Shown: in pieces, positions 34,478 through 43,940 of the stretch
Numbering within the stretch: the stretch's first letter is position 1
How the letters are laid out: every line of letters starts with the position of its first letter
Source of the DNA: Deltaproteobacteria bacterium
GTDB lineage: Bacteria; Desulfobacterota; Desulfarculia; JACQYL01
Length of the DNA: 64,000 nucleotides
Direction: 5' to 3'
Assembly: GCA_016208165.1 (NCBI GenBank)
Contig: JACQYL010000115.1
Location: 1 to 64,000, forward strand
Translations under genes and position numbers: made by a program
The notes under the pieces: model-generated
Told to the model about the DNA's origin: nothing
Seen by the model: the letters and a program-made list of their open reading frames with translations, nothing else
Database searches by the model: none

Positions 34478-34956
34478 GGCGGCGACAAGATGGACCTGAG
34501 CTTCTACTCGAGGGACCACAACAGGTTCGGACACTGGGCGGGATCACGGACGGGCCGGCAAACACACGTTGAGAGCGCCGTCCTTCTGTTTCCGTCCGGG
34601 GCTTTTCCTCTTGGACCTGTTGGCATCCGTCTCTTCAAGATGGCGGGTAGGTTAAACCCATTTGTATGCAAACGCAAACAGATTTAGAGAGACGGCTTAC
34701 TGGCTTAAGTCCGTCTTCGAGCCTGTTTTTTTATTAAACCGAAGGAGTAGGCTGTTTTCTTTCACCCTATAGAAAGCGTCAGCGGTTCTCCGACTGAATC
34801 CCAACTGGCTCGAAACGCCCGCCTTCGAGGTCACCGACGCGTGATCTCTTTCCGGATCGGCCCTCGAGGCAACGGCGGGAATGCGGTCCAGTTCCCACAT
34901 ATCAACGAACCGGGAAGCCCCAGATCCGGAATGCATACGGACAAAGGAATGGTTGT
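34478..34956. other. Intergenic region upstream of the MoxR/Bat operon
   Basis: About 480 bases without a supported gene. A hairpin AGACGG-CTTA / TAAG-T-CCGTCT lies at about 34690-34716 and is followed, nine bases on, by TTTTTTT. This is an imperfect terminator on the + strand with no obvious gene before it, so a short RNA or the end of a leader is possible. The operon promoter should lie within 34740-34950. Confidence 0.4.
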
Positions 34957-35937
34957 ATGGAGATTCGAGAAGTTACGGAACAGGTTGAACTACATAGCGT
35001 AGTCGTTAGATCGATTCTTCGTGAACTGGCCAAGGTGATCGTCGGTCAGACGGACCTTCTCGAAAAGATGGTGGTGGGATTGCTCTGTGACGGGCACATT
35101 CTCGTCGAGGGGCTTCCCGGCCTGGCCAAAACCACCGCGGTTCGGGCCCTCGCCGCCACGCTGAACACCGGGTTTCAACGACTTCAGTTTACCCCGGACC
35201 TGCTCCCCGCGGATATCATCGGGACCCAGATCTATCGCCCGGACAAGGGCACTTTCGAATTGAAGAAGGGACCCATTTTTAGCAACATCATTCTCGCCGA
35301 TGAAATCAACCGCGCTCCTGCCAAGGTCCAGAGCGCCCTTCTCGAGGCCATGCAGGAACGGCAGATCACCATTGGCGACGAGACCCTCAAACTGCCGAAT
35401 CCTTTTCTGGTGCTGGCCACGCAGAACCCTATCGAACAGGAAGGAACATACCCGTTGCCGGAGGCGCAAATAGACCGCTTCATGTTCAAACTGCTGGTCA
35501 CCTACCCTTCGGACGTGGAAGAGCGGGAGATTATGCGCCGTGTTTACGACGGCGTTACGGAACGATTGTGCGCCGTTACGGAATGCTCGACCGTCGAGGC
35601 GGCCAAGCGGGTGGTCGGCCAAATTCACATGGAAGAGAAGCTGGTGGACTATATCGTGCGCATCGTGCAATCCACCCGGCGGCCGGCCGATTTTGGCTTG
35701 GATCTTTCGTCCATGATTACCATCGGCGCTTCCCCCCGTGCCTCGATCTGGCTGGGCCAGGCTGCGAAAGCATATGCCTTTCTGAGTGGGCGGGCTTATG
35801 TCAAGCCCCAGGACATAAAACAGATGGCTCCGGACATACTCAGGCATCGGCTGCTCCTCAGCTATGAAGCGGAAGCGGAAGGCGTCACCCCGGACCAGTT
35901 GATACGCTCCATTTTGGAGCGCATCGAAGTCCCCTGA
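34957..35937 (+). CDS. moxR: MoxR-family AAA+ ATPase
   Basis: Walker A G-L-P-G-L-A-K-T-T near residue 53. Walker B is I-L-A-D-E-I-N-R. L-A-T-Q-N-P-I-E-Q-E-G-T-Y is the sensor region that distinguishes MoxR proper. Followed by the C-terminal helical lid. 326 aa is standard. Cytosolic chaperone-like ATPase working with the VWA proteins encoded just downstream. First gene of an eight-gene operon with gaps mostly under 50 bases. Confidence 0.95.
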   Translation: MEIREVTEQVELHSVVVRSILRELAKVIVGQTDLLEKMVVGLLCDGHILVEGLPGLAKTTAVRALAATLNTGFQRLQFTPDLLPADIIGTQIYRPDKGTFELKKGPIFSNIILADEINRAPAKVQSALLEAMQERQITIGDETLKLPNPFLVLATQNPIEQEGTYPLPEAQIDRFMFKLLVTYPSDVEEREIMRRVYDGVTERLCAVTECSTVEAAKRVVGQIHMEEKLVDYIVRIVQSTRRPADFGLDLSSMITIGASPRASIWLGQAAKAYAFLSGRAYVKPQDIKQMAPDILRHRLLLSYEAEAEGVTPDQLIRSILERIEVP

Positions 35938-35944
35938 ATCCGTT

Positions 35945-36820
35945 ATGCTCCCAAAAGAACTCATCAAGAAAATTCAGCGTTTTCATTTCCGAACGCGTTT
36001 TCTCGCCAACGAGACCTTCGCCGGTCGCTATGTCAGCGCTTTCAAAGGCAAGGGCATGGAATTCACGGAGGTGCGCGAGTATCTCCCGGGAGACGACGTC
36101 CGGAACATCGACTGGAACGTATCCGCTAGGTTCGGGCATCCGTTCGTGAAGCTGTTTCACGAAGAGCGCGAGATGACGTTGATCTTGATGCTGGATCTGT
36201 CGGGCTCCGAGCTGTTCGGGACCCGAAAACGGTTCAAGCGCGAGGTATTGGCGGAAGTGGCCGGGTTGCTGGCGTTTTTGGCCATCCGGACCAACGACAA
36301 AGTAGGGGCCATTCTCTTCACCTCCGAAATCGAAGCCTACCTCCCTCCCAAAAAGGGAGCCGGCCACGTCTGGCGATTGATCAAAGAGATTTTCACCCGG
36401 GAGACCGCGCACACCGGCACCGATATTGCCGCGGCGTTGGAGTTTCTCATGACCGTGGTCCGCCGCCGCGCCATCGTCTTCCTGATCTCGGATTGCCTGG
36501 ACGAGAACTTCCAAAAGCCCCTGCTTATAGCCGCCAAGAAACATACTATTACGATTATGAAGATCTCGGACCCCTCTGAAAGCGTACTTCCGGATGCGGG
36601 ATTGGTCTTTCTCGAGGATCCTGAAACGGGCGAGCGGGTGTTGGTAAACACTTCTAGCAGGGCGTTTTGCGCCAAAATCGCGGCCTGGCGCGGAGAAATG
36701 GACCGAACACTCGAGCAGCATGCGGCCCGGGCCGGAGCAGACGTGGTGCATTTCTCCACGGACGGATCCGTTGTGGATCCACTGGCGCGTTTTTTCCAGC
36801 AGAGGGCCGGCCGAAGATGA
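35945..36820 (+). CDS. DUF58 protein (VWA-like partner of MoxR)
   Basis: V-R-E-Y-L-P-G-D-D-V-R-N-I-D-W near residue 45 is the hallmark of DUF58. The following domain is VWA-like, with L-D-L-S-G-S-E (a MIDAS-like D-x-S-x-S without the middle-loop Gly). About 291 aa. Probably membrane-associated or cytosolic. The gene starts seven bases after moxR and overlaps the next gene by four. Confidence 0.93.
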   Translation: MLPKELIKKIQRFHFRTRFLANETFAGRYVSAFKGKGMEFTEVREYLPGDDVRNIDWNVSARFGHPFVKLFHEEREMTLILMLDLSGSELFGTRKRFKREVLAEVAGLLAFLAIRTNDKVGAILFTSEIEAYLPPKKGAGHVWRLIKEIFTRETAHTGTDIAAALEFLMTVVRRRAIVFLISDCLDENFQKPLLIAAKKHTITIMKISDPSESVLPDAGLVFLEDPETGERVLVNTSSRAFCAKIAAWRGEMDRTLEQHAARAGADVVHFSTDGSVVDPLARFFQQRAGRR

Positions 36821-37746
36821 AACCGCGAACCGCACTCACGCTTTTGATGGTGCTGTTGCTTGTACTGGCGCCGGCTCCTTACGGCGTCGAAGCCGGCGAG
36901 CCGCAGCCGGAATCCTTGAAAGTGACGTACGCCCCGCTAAAGCCCGTGGTGGGCCAACCGGTTACGCTGACCTTATCGTATTCCGTTCCCGAAGGATGCG
37001 CGCTTCCGGACAAGCCGGTCCTCCATGGATTGGAGCACGCCACAGTGCTCGACTCGAAATTCGGCGCCGACTCCGGGGTGGTGCATATCCTCGCGGATAG
37101 CCTGGACAGTCTCGAGTTCGAAAAAATCGGCCTAAGACTGACGGGACGGGGCGACAGCGAACAATGGCTCTGGTCTGCGCCGGTCCGCATACCCATTGCG
37201 TCGAACTTCCGGGAGGACCCGGAGAAGGCCTTGCTGAAGCCTATTAAGGATATCTACCCGGTCACCGCTTTCTGGCGATCCCGATGGATCTTTTGGTCGG
37301 TAATCGCTTTTGCCGGATTGCTGATCCTCGGAAGCTGCCTCTGGTGGTTTCGCGGGAGACGCAGGACTCGGAATGGTCTGATGCCCGTCGACCTTCCCCA
37401 TCTCACGGCACTGAACGGGCTGGACCTCCTCGGAAGGGAGGATTGGCCGGATCAGGCAACCATAAAGCGATTCTATTTCCGGTTTTCCGAAATCCTCAGA
37501 GAATATGTGGGATCCCTGCGGGGTTTTCCGGCCCTGGAATCCACCACCGAAGAGATCTCGGTTCGATTGGCATCCGACAGGGATCTAGGACTGATCCGGC
37601 TGCTCTGCATGGCGGACCAGGTGAAATTCGCGGATCTCATTCCGCTCGGTTCGCAGAAAGAGGAACATTTGGACGAGGCTCGACGCTACATCCACCAAAC
37701 CATGCCAAAGCCGGAGCCTCAGGAAGAAGGCCGTAAGGCAGGCTAG
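36817..37746 (+). CDS. Membrane protein of the Bat operon (DUF4381-like)
   Basis: A signal peptide (ends near V-E-A-G), then a periplasmic beta domain of about 110 residues. One membrane helix follows near residues 160-182 (W-I-F-W-S-V-I-A-F-A-G-L-L), then a cytosolic helical part with I-K-R-F-Y-F-R-F-S-E-I-L-R-E-Y-V. Between DUF58 and the VWA genes this position is normally held by such a protein. Its exact role is unknown. The ATG overlaps the stop of the DUF58 gene. Confidence 0.8.
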   Translation: MKPRTALTLLMVLLLVLAPAPYGVEAGEPQPESLKVTYAPLKPVVGQPVTLTLSYSVPEGCALPDKPVLHGLEHATVLDSKFGADSGVVHILADSLDSLEFEKIGLRLTGRGDSEQWLWSAPVRIPIASNFREDPEKALLKPIKDIYPVTAFWRSRWIFWSVIAFAGLLILGSCLWWFRGRRRTRNGLMPVDLPHLTALNGLDLLGREDWPDQATIKRFYFRFSEILREYVGSLRGFPALESTTEEISVRLASDRDLGLIRLLCMADQVKFADLIPLGSQKEEHLDEARRYIHQTMPKPEPQEEGRKAG

Positions 37747-37783
37747 TGGTTCGCTTTTCATTGATTGGAACGCGCTTTTGGAC

Positions 37784-38776
37784 ATGATTCGATTCGCCTA
37801 TCCATCTCTGCTCACGCTGCTGATCGCCGTTTTCATCTGGGTGCTGTTGGCTCTTCGCAGACGGCCCGCAGCCCTCATCCATTCCCACGCGTCGGCGATG
37901 GCCCGAATCGGGGGCGGCAGAAGCGGACGTTGGGCGCGCGCTCCGCTGTGGATGCGCGCCCTGGCTCTGGTTTTGCTGGCGCTGGCCGTGGCCCGGCCAC
38001 AGCTCTACAACATTTCCAGGGAGATCCCTTCTTCAGGAGTGGATATCGTGTTGTGCCTGGACACCTCCGGATCCATGCGCGCGCTGGATTTCGAGGTGGA
38101 CGGGAAACAGGTGGATCGTTTGACCGCGGTAAAAAGGGTGGTTGGCGAGTTCATCCGGAAGCGGGAATACGACCGATTGGGATTGGTGGTCTTCGGAAAA
38201 GACGCCTATACCCAGTCGCCGCTCACCCTGGACAAAGGCCTGTTGCTGACCCTGATCCAAGATATGCAAATCGGCATGGCGGGCGATCGTACGGCCATTG
38301 GTTCCGCTCTGGCCGTAGGCGCTAAACGCTTGAAGCAATTGAAAGCCAAGGCCAAGATCCTCATACTGCTCACCGACGGACGCAGCAATTTTGGGACCAT
38401 CGGCCCCGAAGCCGCCGCCGAAGCGGCCCGCGCTCTGGGCATCAAGATCTACTCGATCGGGGTCGGAGGCTTCGGCCCGGCGCCTTTCAAGGTGGACACG
38501 CCCTTTGGAGAACGTCTGGTCCATCAGCAAGTGGATCTGGATGAAGGAACGCTGCAGCAGGTGGCCGACATCGGAGGCGGGCATTATTTTCGAGCGTCGG
38601 ACAGCAAGAGCCTCGCCGAGATCTACGACATGATCGATCGAGAGGAAAAGACCGAAATCAAGATGAAAGAATTTTTCCACTTCGAAGAACTGTACCGGTA
38701 TTTCCTGATTCCGGCTCTGATTCTGCTGCTGGGGGAACTCGCCGTCAGCAGTTTCTTCGTCCGGGTGCTACCTTAG
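37784..38776 (+). CDS. batA: VWA-domain membrane protein BatA
   Basis: Two N-terminal membrane helices, a VWA domain with a complete MIDAS (D-T-S-G-S-M near residue 93, T-D-G-R-S in the fifth strand), and a C-terminal helix. About 331 aa. Binds a metal through the MIDAS and presents a periplasmic or cytosolic interaction surface for MoxR action. The second of the two VWA proteins follows ten bases later. Confidence 0.92.
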   Translation: MIRFAYPSLLTLLIAVFIWVLLALRRRPAALIHSHASAMARIGGGRSGRWARAPLWMRALALVLLALAVARPQLYNISREIPSSGVDIVLCLDTSGSMRALDFEVDGKQVDRLTAVKRVVGEFIRKREYDRLGLVVFGKDAYTQSPLTLDKGLLLTLIQDMQIGMAGDRTAIGSALAVGAKRLKQLKAKAKILILLTDGRSNFGTIGPEAAAEAARALGIKIYSIGVGGFGPAPFKVDTPFGERLVHQQVDLDEGTLQQVADIGGGHYFRASDSKSLAEIYDMIDREEKTEIKMKEFFHFEELYRYFLIPALILLLGELAVSSFFVRVLP

Positions 38777-38785
38777 GAAACAGAA

Positions 38786-39784
38786 ATGAAGTTTCAATAT
38801 CTGTGGATCCTGCATCTCCTGTGGCTGATTCCATTCTTTGCCATCTTCTTCGTCGTCGATCGGCGCAGAAAGTGGTTGGCCCTGTCCAAATACGCCGACC
38901 CCGCACTGCTCGAACGGCTCGCTCCTCCGTTGAATCATCGAAAGGTCGTATTTAAAGCCATTCTGATGCTGGCCGCGGTAGGCTTCATTATCTTCTCTCT
39001 TGCCGGTCCTCAATGGGGAAGCCATTATCGGGAAGTCAGCGGAAAAGGCGTAGACATCGCCGTGGTTCTGGATGTTTCGCGCAGTATGTTGGCCCGGGAC
39101 GTGAAACCCAATCGGCTGGAGCGCGCCAAGCGGGAAATTCTGGATTTGCTCAAGGTAATGCAAGGTGACCGGGTTGCCTTGGTCACGTTCGCGGGGGCGG
39201 CATTCGTGGAATATCCTCTCACCCTGGACTACGCAGCCATGGAGCTGTTTATAAACGGGGTAAGCCCGGATCAGAGTCCGGTACCCGGTACGGATCTGGG
39301 CCAAGCCGTCCGTAAGGCCATGGACTGTTTTGATTTCAAAAGCGAAACCGATAAAGCCGTGATTCTGGTCACCGACGGGGAAGATCAGGAGGGCCGCGGC
39401 GTCGAAGAGGCCAAGGAGGCTGCGTCCAAAGGTGTACGTCTCTTCATCATCGGCATGGGAGCGCCCGAGGGAGCCCCCATACCCAGAGGCGGCGATGAAA
39501 GCGGTTTTGAAAAAGACGCGCAAGGCAACCTCATTTTGTCCAAGCTGGTCGAGCCCGGCCTTATAAAGATGGCCGCTGCCACCGGGGGAGGTTACACCCG
39601 CTCGGTAACCGGTGATTTGGATCTGGACTCGATCTATTTCCAGGGCCTTCGGGCTAAAACCGAGAAAAAGGAACTCAAGGGCGGAAAAGTTCGCGTATAT
39701 GAAGAACGATTCCACCTGTTCGCGGTCCTGGCGTTGGCATTTCTGCTGACGGAAGGCCTCGTTCGGGAGAGGACACCCGCATAA
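38786..39784 (+). CDS. batB: VWA-domain membrane protein BatB
   Basis: Same layout as BatA: helices at residues 5-22 and 57-75. The MIDAS reads D-V-S-R-S-M, with Arg at the usual Gly; the loop T-D-G-E-D is kept. A C-terminal helix (L-F-A-V-L-A-L-A-F) ends it. The stop TAA overlaps the ATG of the next gene. Family and order match the aerotolerance (Bat) operon. Confidence 0.92.
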   Translation: MKFQYLWILHLLWLIPFFAIFFVVDRRRKWLALSKYADPALLERLAPPLNHRKVVFKAILMLAAVGFIIFSLAGPQWGSHYREVSGKGVDIAVVLDVSRSMLARDVKPNRLERAKREILDLLKVMQGDRVALVTFAGAAFVEYPLTLDYAAMELFINGVSPDQSPVPGTDLGQAVRKAMDCFDFKSETDKAVILVTDGEDQEGRGVEEAKEAASKGVRLFIIGMGAPEGAPIPRGGDESGFEKDAQGNLILSKLVEPGLIKMAAATGGGYTRSVTGDLDLDSIYFQGLRAKTEKKELKGGKVRVYEERFHLFAVLALAFLLTEGLVRERTPA

Positions 39785-40680
39785 TGATACTTCGGTGCGT
39801 CAACATTCACAGGTGGGCATGGGTCGTGCCGGCGGCATTCTTGGTTTTGTTGAGTTCCATCACGGCCGCGCGTGCGGATGAAACCGGGGAAGATTTGTAC
39901 CGGCAGGCGCGATACGCCGAAGCGGAAAAGCAATTCTTGAAGCAGGATATGGACCATCCCCTCGATGCCCGCTTTCGGTATAACCGTGGATGTGCGGCAT
40001 ACGGCAGCGAAGATTACCAGGCCGCATCCGCGGCTTTTCAAAGCGTTCTGGCCCGGTCGGAAGATCCTGACATGAAACGTCGAAGCATCTACAATCTCGG
40101 AAACGCGGCCTTCAAGTCCGGGCAGTTCGACAAGGCCGCCGCTGCGTACAAAAGCGCCCTGGCTCTCAATCCTGACGATCCGGACGCCAGACACAATCTG
40201 GAACTGGCCTTGCGCAGGATCCGGGAGGCGCAACAGCAGCGGGAGCAGCAGAACTATTCCGGACAGCAAGACGATTCCGGGCAACAGGATTCCCAAGACA
40301 CGTCCGAAGCCTCGAAACCCGAGGACAGCCAACAGGAGAATCAGGGCGGAGATACGGAACGGAAACCCGACCAACAAAAGGACGCGAACTCGAAGGAGTC
40401 CGGGGAACAAGAGGCCGACAGCAAATCACAGAAGGAAAACAAGCCTTCGCAAAAGGCGGAAACGGCCGAAAACAAAAGCCCCTCACAGCAGGAAGAAGCC
40501 GACCGGACAGATGAGGCCGCGTCGGAAAGGGCTCAGGAAAAGCAGAAGGAACCAAAGGCGGGGGTTCCAATGGATGCCAACATGGCCGAGGCTCTTTTGG
40601 ACAATGTCGAGGAAAATCGAAAACCGTATTATCTGTTTCAGGCTCAAGGAGCGGCCACCCGTTCCGGAAAAGACTGGTAG
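39784..40680 (+). CDS. batC: TPR protein BatC
   Basis: A signal peptide (ends A-R-A-D) is followed by two to three TPR units (D-L-Y-R-Q-A-R-Y-A-E-A-E-K; F-R-Y-N-R-G-C-A-A-Y; Y-N-L-G-N-A-A-F-K-S-G-Q-F). A long low-complexity tail, rich in Q, E, K, D and S (about residues 150-265), follows. The tail is natively unstructured in prediction. Exported scaffold of the Bat complex. Confidence 0.88.
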   Translation: MILRCVNIHRWAWVVPAAFLVLLSSITAARADETGEDLYRQARYAEAEKQFLKQDMDHPLDARFRYNRGCAAYGSEDYQAASAAFQSVLARSEDPDMKRRSIYNLGNAAFKSGQFDKAAAAYKSALALNPDDPDARHNLELALRRIREAQQQREQQNYSGQQDDSGQQDSQDTSEASKPEDSQQENQGGDTERKPDQQKDANSKESGEQEADSKSQKENKPSQKAETAENKSPSQQEEADRTDEAASERAQEKQKEPKAGVPMDANMAEALLDNVEENRKPYYLFQAQGAATRSGKDW

Positions 40681-40796
40681 GATCGTCCGCGGAGTGGACT
40701 ATTTTGTACATACCATCGCCGTTCCGACTTCGCGGAACGCGAAATATTGAGACCGTCCTGAAAGCTTCAAAGCAGGAGGTACTCGGATTTAGAGCT

Positions 40797-42545
40797 ATGG
40801 CGCCCGGGAAAAAAGTCATCATATCGTTCTTCTCTTTCGTGCTGTTCTGCTCCTGGATCGCCGTTGCGCGGGCCGAAATCGGAGTCGAGATCGAACTGGA
40901 TCGAACGAACGCTTCAATTTCGGATCCGGTGACGCTTCGGGTGAGCGTGTTCGGTGCACAAGGCGCGTCAACTCCCCGAATACAGGGTACGGAGGCCTTT
41001 AGGATGACTCGGGGCGGAACTTCGACGCGAATGGAAATCGTGAACGGAGTGATGAGCGCGGGTGTGGACTACACCTATCAACTGCAGCCGCTGAAAAAAG
41101 GATCCTATGTCATCGGTCCGGCCACGGTCGAAGCGGGTGGGCGGACTTATTCCAGCAATCAAGTAACCCTGCGCGTGTCGGAGGAGCCGGCTCAAGAGGC
41201 CTCACCCTCGAACCCCGTATTTCTGAAAGCGTCCTTGCCCAAGAAAGACGTCTACCAGGAAGAGGCCGCCGTGCTCACGCTCAAACTCTTCTACAATGTT
41301 CAAATTTCCAATCTCAGCCTCGATAAACTGGAGGCGCCCGGAATCGAATTCGCTCAGATCGGAAAAGGCGCCGAGTATCAATCCATCATCTCGGGTCGGC
41401 CTTTCCAGGTGGTCGAAGTCCGCTACCTCTTGTCTGCGACCAAGCCGGGAATATACGCCATTCCGCCGGCCATCATGCAAATGAGCGTTTACCAGGAGAG
41501 ACGCCGTTCCGGATTGTTTGGCGATTTCTTTTTAGGTTTAACGCCTTCCAGACCTCTGACCGTGTCTTCCAACGGATTGGAATTGACCGTCCGAGAGCTT
41601 CCCTCGGAAGGAAGACCGGCGGATTTCAGCGGATTGGTGGGCTCGTTCAGGTTCGAAACAAGTCTGGATCCGACGGAAGTAACAGCCGGAGATTCGGCTA
41701 CCTTTACGGCCGTGCTTTCCGGAACAGGCAACGTGCGACGCATCCCCGAGTTGCGACTTCAGGAACCGGAGGGCGTCAAGACCTATGCGGATCAGCCCAG
41801 CCTTGATATAAGGCCGGAAAACGACGGGTACTTCGGTAGGAAGACCATGAAGTGGGCGCTGGTGCCCAAGAACGCGGGGACACACACGATTCCTCCCATA
41901 TCCGTGAGCTACTTCGATCCGGCCGACGGAACCTACAAGCGCCTGTCTGGAAATCCGTTGGTGCTGAGGGCGAAACCGGGAAACGCCGCCGCGCAACCGG
42001 AAGGATGGCTGTCACCGGCGGCATCGGAAAGGGAAGCGGGGTCACAAAAGAAGGAGGTCGAACTTCTCGGCGAGGACATCCTCCCCATCCATCGGTCCGT
42101 GGCAGGATTGAATCCGCCGGGCATGAATCCGATTCTGCTTTGGACGGTGTTCCTGTTCCCCCCTCTTGTATTCGCCGGCGCCGTAGCTTCTCGCACGCTA
42201 CTGCGAAGAAATCGAAGTAAAGCGCACGTGCTTCTCGCCCGAAAAGCGGCGGGCGGATTCATCGGTCACTGCAATAGCGAGGGGTGCGACGCCGCATCCT
42301 TACTGAACGCATGGAGGCGTTTTCTTTCCGAACGACTGACCCTTCCGGGAGGATATTTCGGCCCGGCGGAATGCGAAGCGCTGCTCATCCGGGAAGGTCT
42401 GGATGAAAAAGTGGCCGAGCACGTTCGGAATCTGATGGAGCAGTTGGAACACACCGTTTTCTCGCCGGGGAGTCGAGAAGCCCGGTCACGTCTGAAGCAG
42501 GAATGGATTCATGCGGTCAAGAAAGTGGACAAGGGGCTGAAATGA
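40797..42545 (+). CDS. batD: BatD-like membrane protein (oxygen-tolerance family)
   Basis: About 582 aa with a signal peptide near residues 8-27 and repeated beta domains. V-T-L-R-V-S-V-F-G, V-G-S-F-R-F-E-T and A-G-D-S-A-T-F are typical of BatD. One membrane helix lies near residue 450 (P-I-L-L-W-T-V-F-L-F-P-P). A cytosolic helical tail follows, ending in W-I-H-A-V-K-K-V. The weak ribosome site (GGAGG 17 bases off) makes the start less sure. Operon position between TPR proteins BatC and BatE. Confidence 0.88.
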   Translation: MAPGKKVIISFFSFVLFCSWIAVARAEIGVEIELDRTNASISDPVTLRVSVFGAQGASTPRIQGTEAFRMTRGGTSTRMEIVNGVMSAGVDYTYQLQPLKKGSYVIGPATVEAGGRTYSSNQVTLRVSEEPAQEASPSNPVFLKASLPKKDVYQEEAAVLTLKLFYNVQISNLSLDKLEAPGIEFAQIGKGAEYQSIISGRPFQVVEVRYLLSATKPGIYAIPPAIMQMSVYQERRRSGLFGDFFLGLTPSRPLTVSSNGLELTVRELPSEGRPADFSGLVGSFRFETSLDPTEVTAGDSATFTAVLSGTGNVRRIPELRLQEPEGVKTYADQPSLDIRPENDGYFGRKTMKWALVPKNAGTHTIPPISVSYFDPADGTYKRLSGNPLVLRAKPGNAAAQPEGWLSPAASEREAGSQKKEVELLGEDILPIHRSVAGLNPPGMNPILLWTVFLFPPLVFAGAVASRTLLRRNRSKAHVLLARKAAGGFIGHCNSEGCDAASLLNAWRRFLSERLTLPGGYFGPAECEALLIREGLDEKVAEHVRNLMEQLEHTVFSPGSREARSRLKQEWIHAVKKVDKGLK

Positions 42546-43357
42546 AACGGAACGCGCTCGTCATGGTCGTGATGATGCTTCTCCTCGTGGGTGCGGCCCT
42601 GGTTTCAGCGGAGCCGGTTCATGACCGAGAAGCCCTTTTTTTCAGAGCCAATGAGGCTTACGGGGCGGGACGTTTTCAGGAAGCGGCCCGGGCCTACGAG
42701 CAACTGATCGGTTCCGGCCCCGCAGGGGGGGACGTTTATTACAACTTGGGGAATTGCTACGTCAAGCTGCATCGCCTTGGAATGGCTTTGCTCAACTACG
42801 AACGCGCCCGGATCTTGATCCCCCGAGACGCGGATCTGGCTTACAATTCGAGCTACGCCATCAAACAGACTCTGGACAGGATTACGCCCGAACGGCATTC
42901 TCTAGACAATGCGTTCTTTTGGACCGATTCCCTGACACGGCCGGAAGCCGGAATGGTTTTCGCCGTGATCAACATCCTGCTCTGGACTCTGCTCCTGGTG
43001 CGCCTTTGGCGGCGCTCCGAATGGTCGTTCTATGCGCTGCTTGTCTGTACGGCCGTCTGGTTTGTGTCCGGGTCGGCGCTGGGGTGGAAATGGTATGGCC
43101 TGGCCCACGATTCCAAGGCCGTCGTGATTGTAGATGAAGCTCAGGTGCTGGCCGGTCCGGACTCGCAGGATACGCTGCTGTTCAAGCTTCATGACGGCGC
43201 TATGGCGATTCGGGAGCGCCGGGAGCCGGGGTGGGAGCTCATTCGGGTATCCAAAGACAAACGGGGCTGGATCCGGCAGGATCAGTTGAGAGCGGTAAGG
43301 CGGACCGGCGAATCGTCGGAGGACGGATGGAAAAGCCTCGCCGGAACCGAACGTTAG
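42542..43357 (+). CDS. batE: TPR-SH3 protein BatE
   Basis: A signal peptide, TPR units (A-L-F-F-R-A-N-E-A-Y-G-A-G-R-F; V-Y-Y-N-L-G-N-C-Y-V-K), two membrane helices near residues 140-160 and 165-185, and a C-terminal SH3-like domain (V-L-A-G-P-D-S-Q, W-E-L-I-R-V, R-G-W-I). About 271 aa. Its ATG overlaps the stop of batD. Last gene of the operon. Confidence 0.88.
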   Translation: MKRNALVMVVMMLLLVGAALVSAEPVHDREALFFRANEAYGAGRFQEAARAYEQLIGSGPAGGDVYYNLGNCYVKLHRLGMALLNYERARILIPRDADLAYNSSYAIKQTLDRITPERHSLDNAFFWTDSLTRPEAGMVFAVINILLWTLLLVRLWRRSEWSFYALLVCTAVWFVSGSALGWKWYGLAHDSKAVVIVDEAQVLAGPDSQDTLLFKLHDGAMAIRERREPGWELIRVSKDKRGWIRQDQLRAVRRTGESSEDGWKSLAGTER

Positions 43358-43508
43358 GTCCACGCCGGCACATGGAGGGCCGGGGGCTTCACGTTCATCT
43401 CACCCCTGACCGTCGAAACGCTCTCCTCCCACCGGGTAACAGGGATCGTCCGAGATGATTCCGCCTTCGAAAACAAATGGGCCGGGCTGCACAACTGGTC
43501 CTGCGCGG

Positions 43509-43940
43509 CTACCTGTTGTCCTCGAGGACCCGTTTTTTCTCCTCGAACTCCTCCTTATCGATCTCGCCCCGAGCATAGCGTTCTTTGAGAATGTCCATGG
43601 CGGAGGGGCGGTGAGGCAGGTCCGGGCTCCCCTTCTGGGATGTTTGAATCCACTTCTTGACGAGAAAGAACACGACGGCAAAAAGCCCAATCCAGAGGGC
43701 AAACATCAGAATAGAACCAAACCAGCCCATGTTCCAGGGCATCATGTAAGGTCCGCCCTGCCACCCGTCGTCGTACATGCGCCGCTGAGCCGGCGCATCG
43801 ACAGCGGGGACGAGGCACAATAGGGCCGCCAAACCCGCCGAACACGTCCTGCGATCCCACCACCTTCGACCTGCTTCCGAGGCTCCGTTCCGGTCTCGAT
43901 TCCGGTTGTCCTCGAGCGCCTGCCTGAAATTCACTGTCAT
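43509..43940 (-). CDS. Small membrane protein with C-terminal SHOCT domain
   Basis: An N-terminal hydrophobic stretch (C-S-A-G-L-A-A-L-L-C-L-V-P-A, probable signal), a W/M/P-rich linker, one membrane helix (S-I-L-M-F-A-L-W-I-G-L-F-A-V-V) and a SHOCT domain (L-K-E-R-Y-A-R-G-E-I-D-K-E-E-F) at the C-terminus. The Met at 43940 overlaps the stop of nth, so the two are coupled. Function unknown; SHOCT domains often support oligomerisation. Confidence 0.85.
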   Translation of the reverse strand: MTVNFRQALEDNRNRDRNGASEAGRRWWDRRTCSAGLAALLCLVPAVDAPAQRRMYDDGWQGGPYMMPWNMGWFGSILMFALWIGLFAVVFFLVKKWIQTSQKGSPDLPHRPSAMDILKERYARGEIDKEEFEEKKRVLEDNR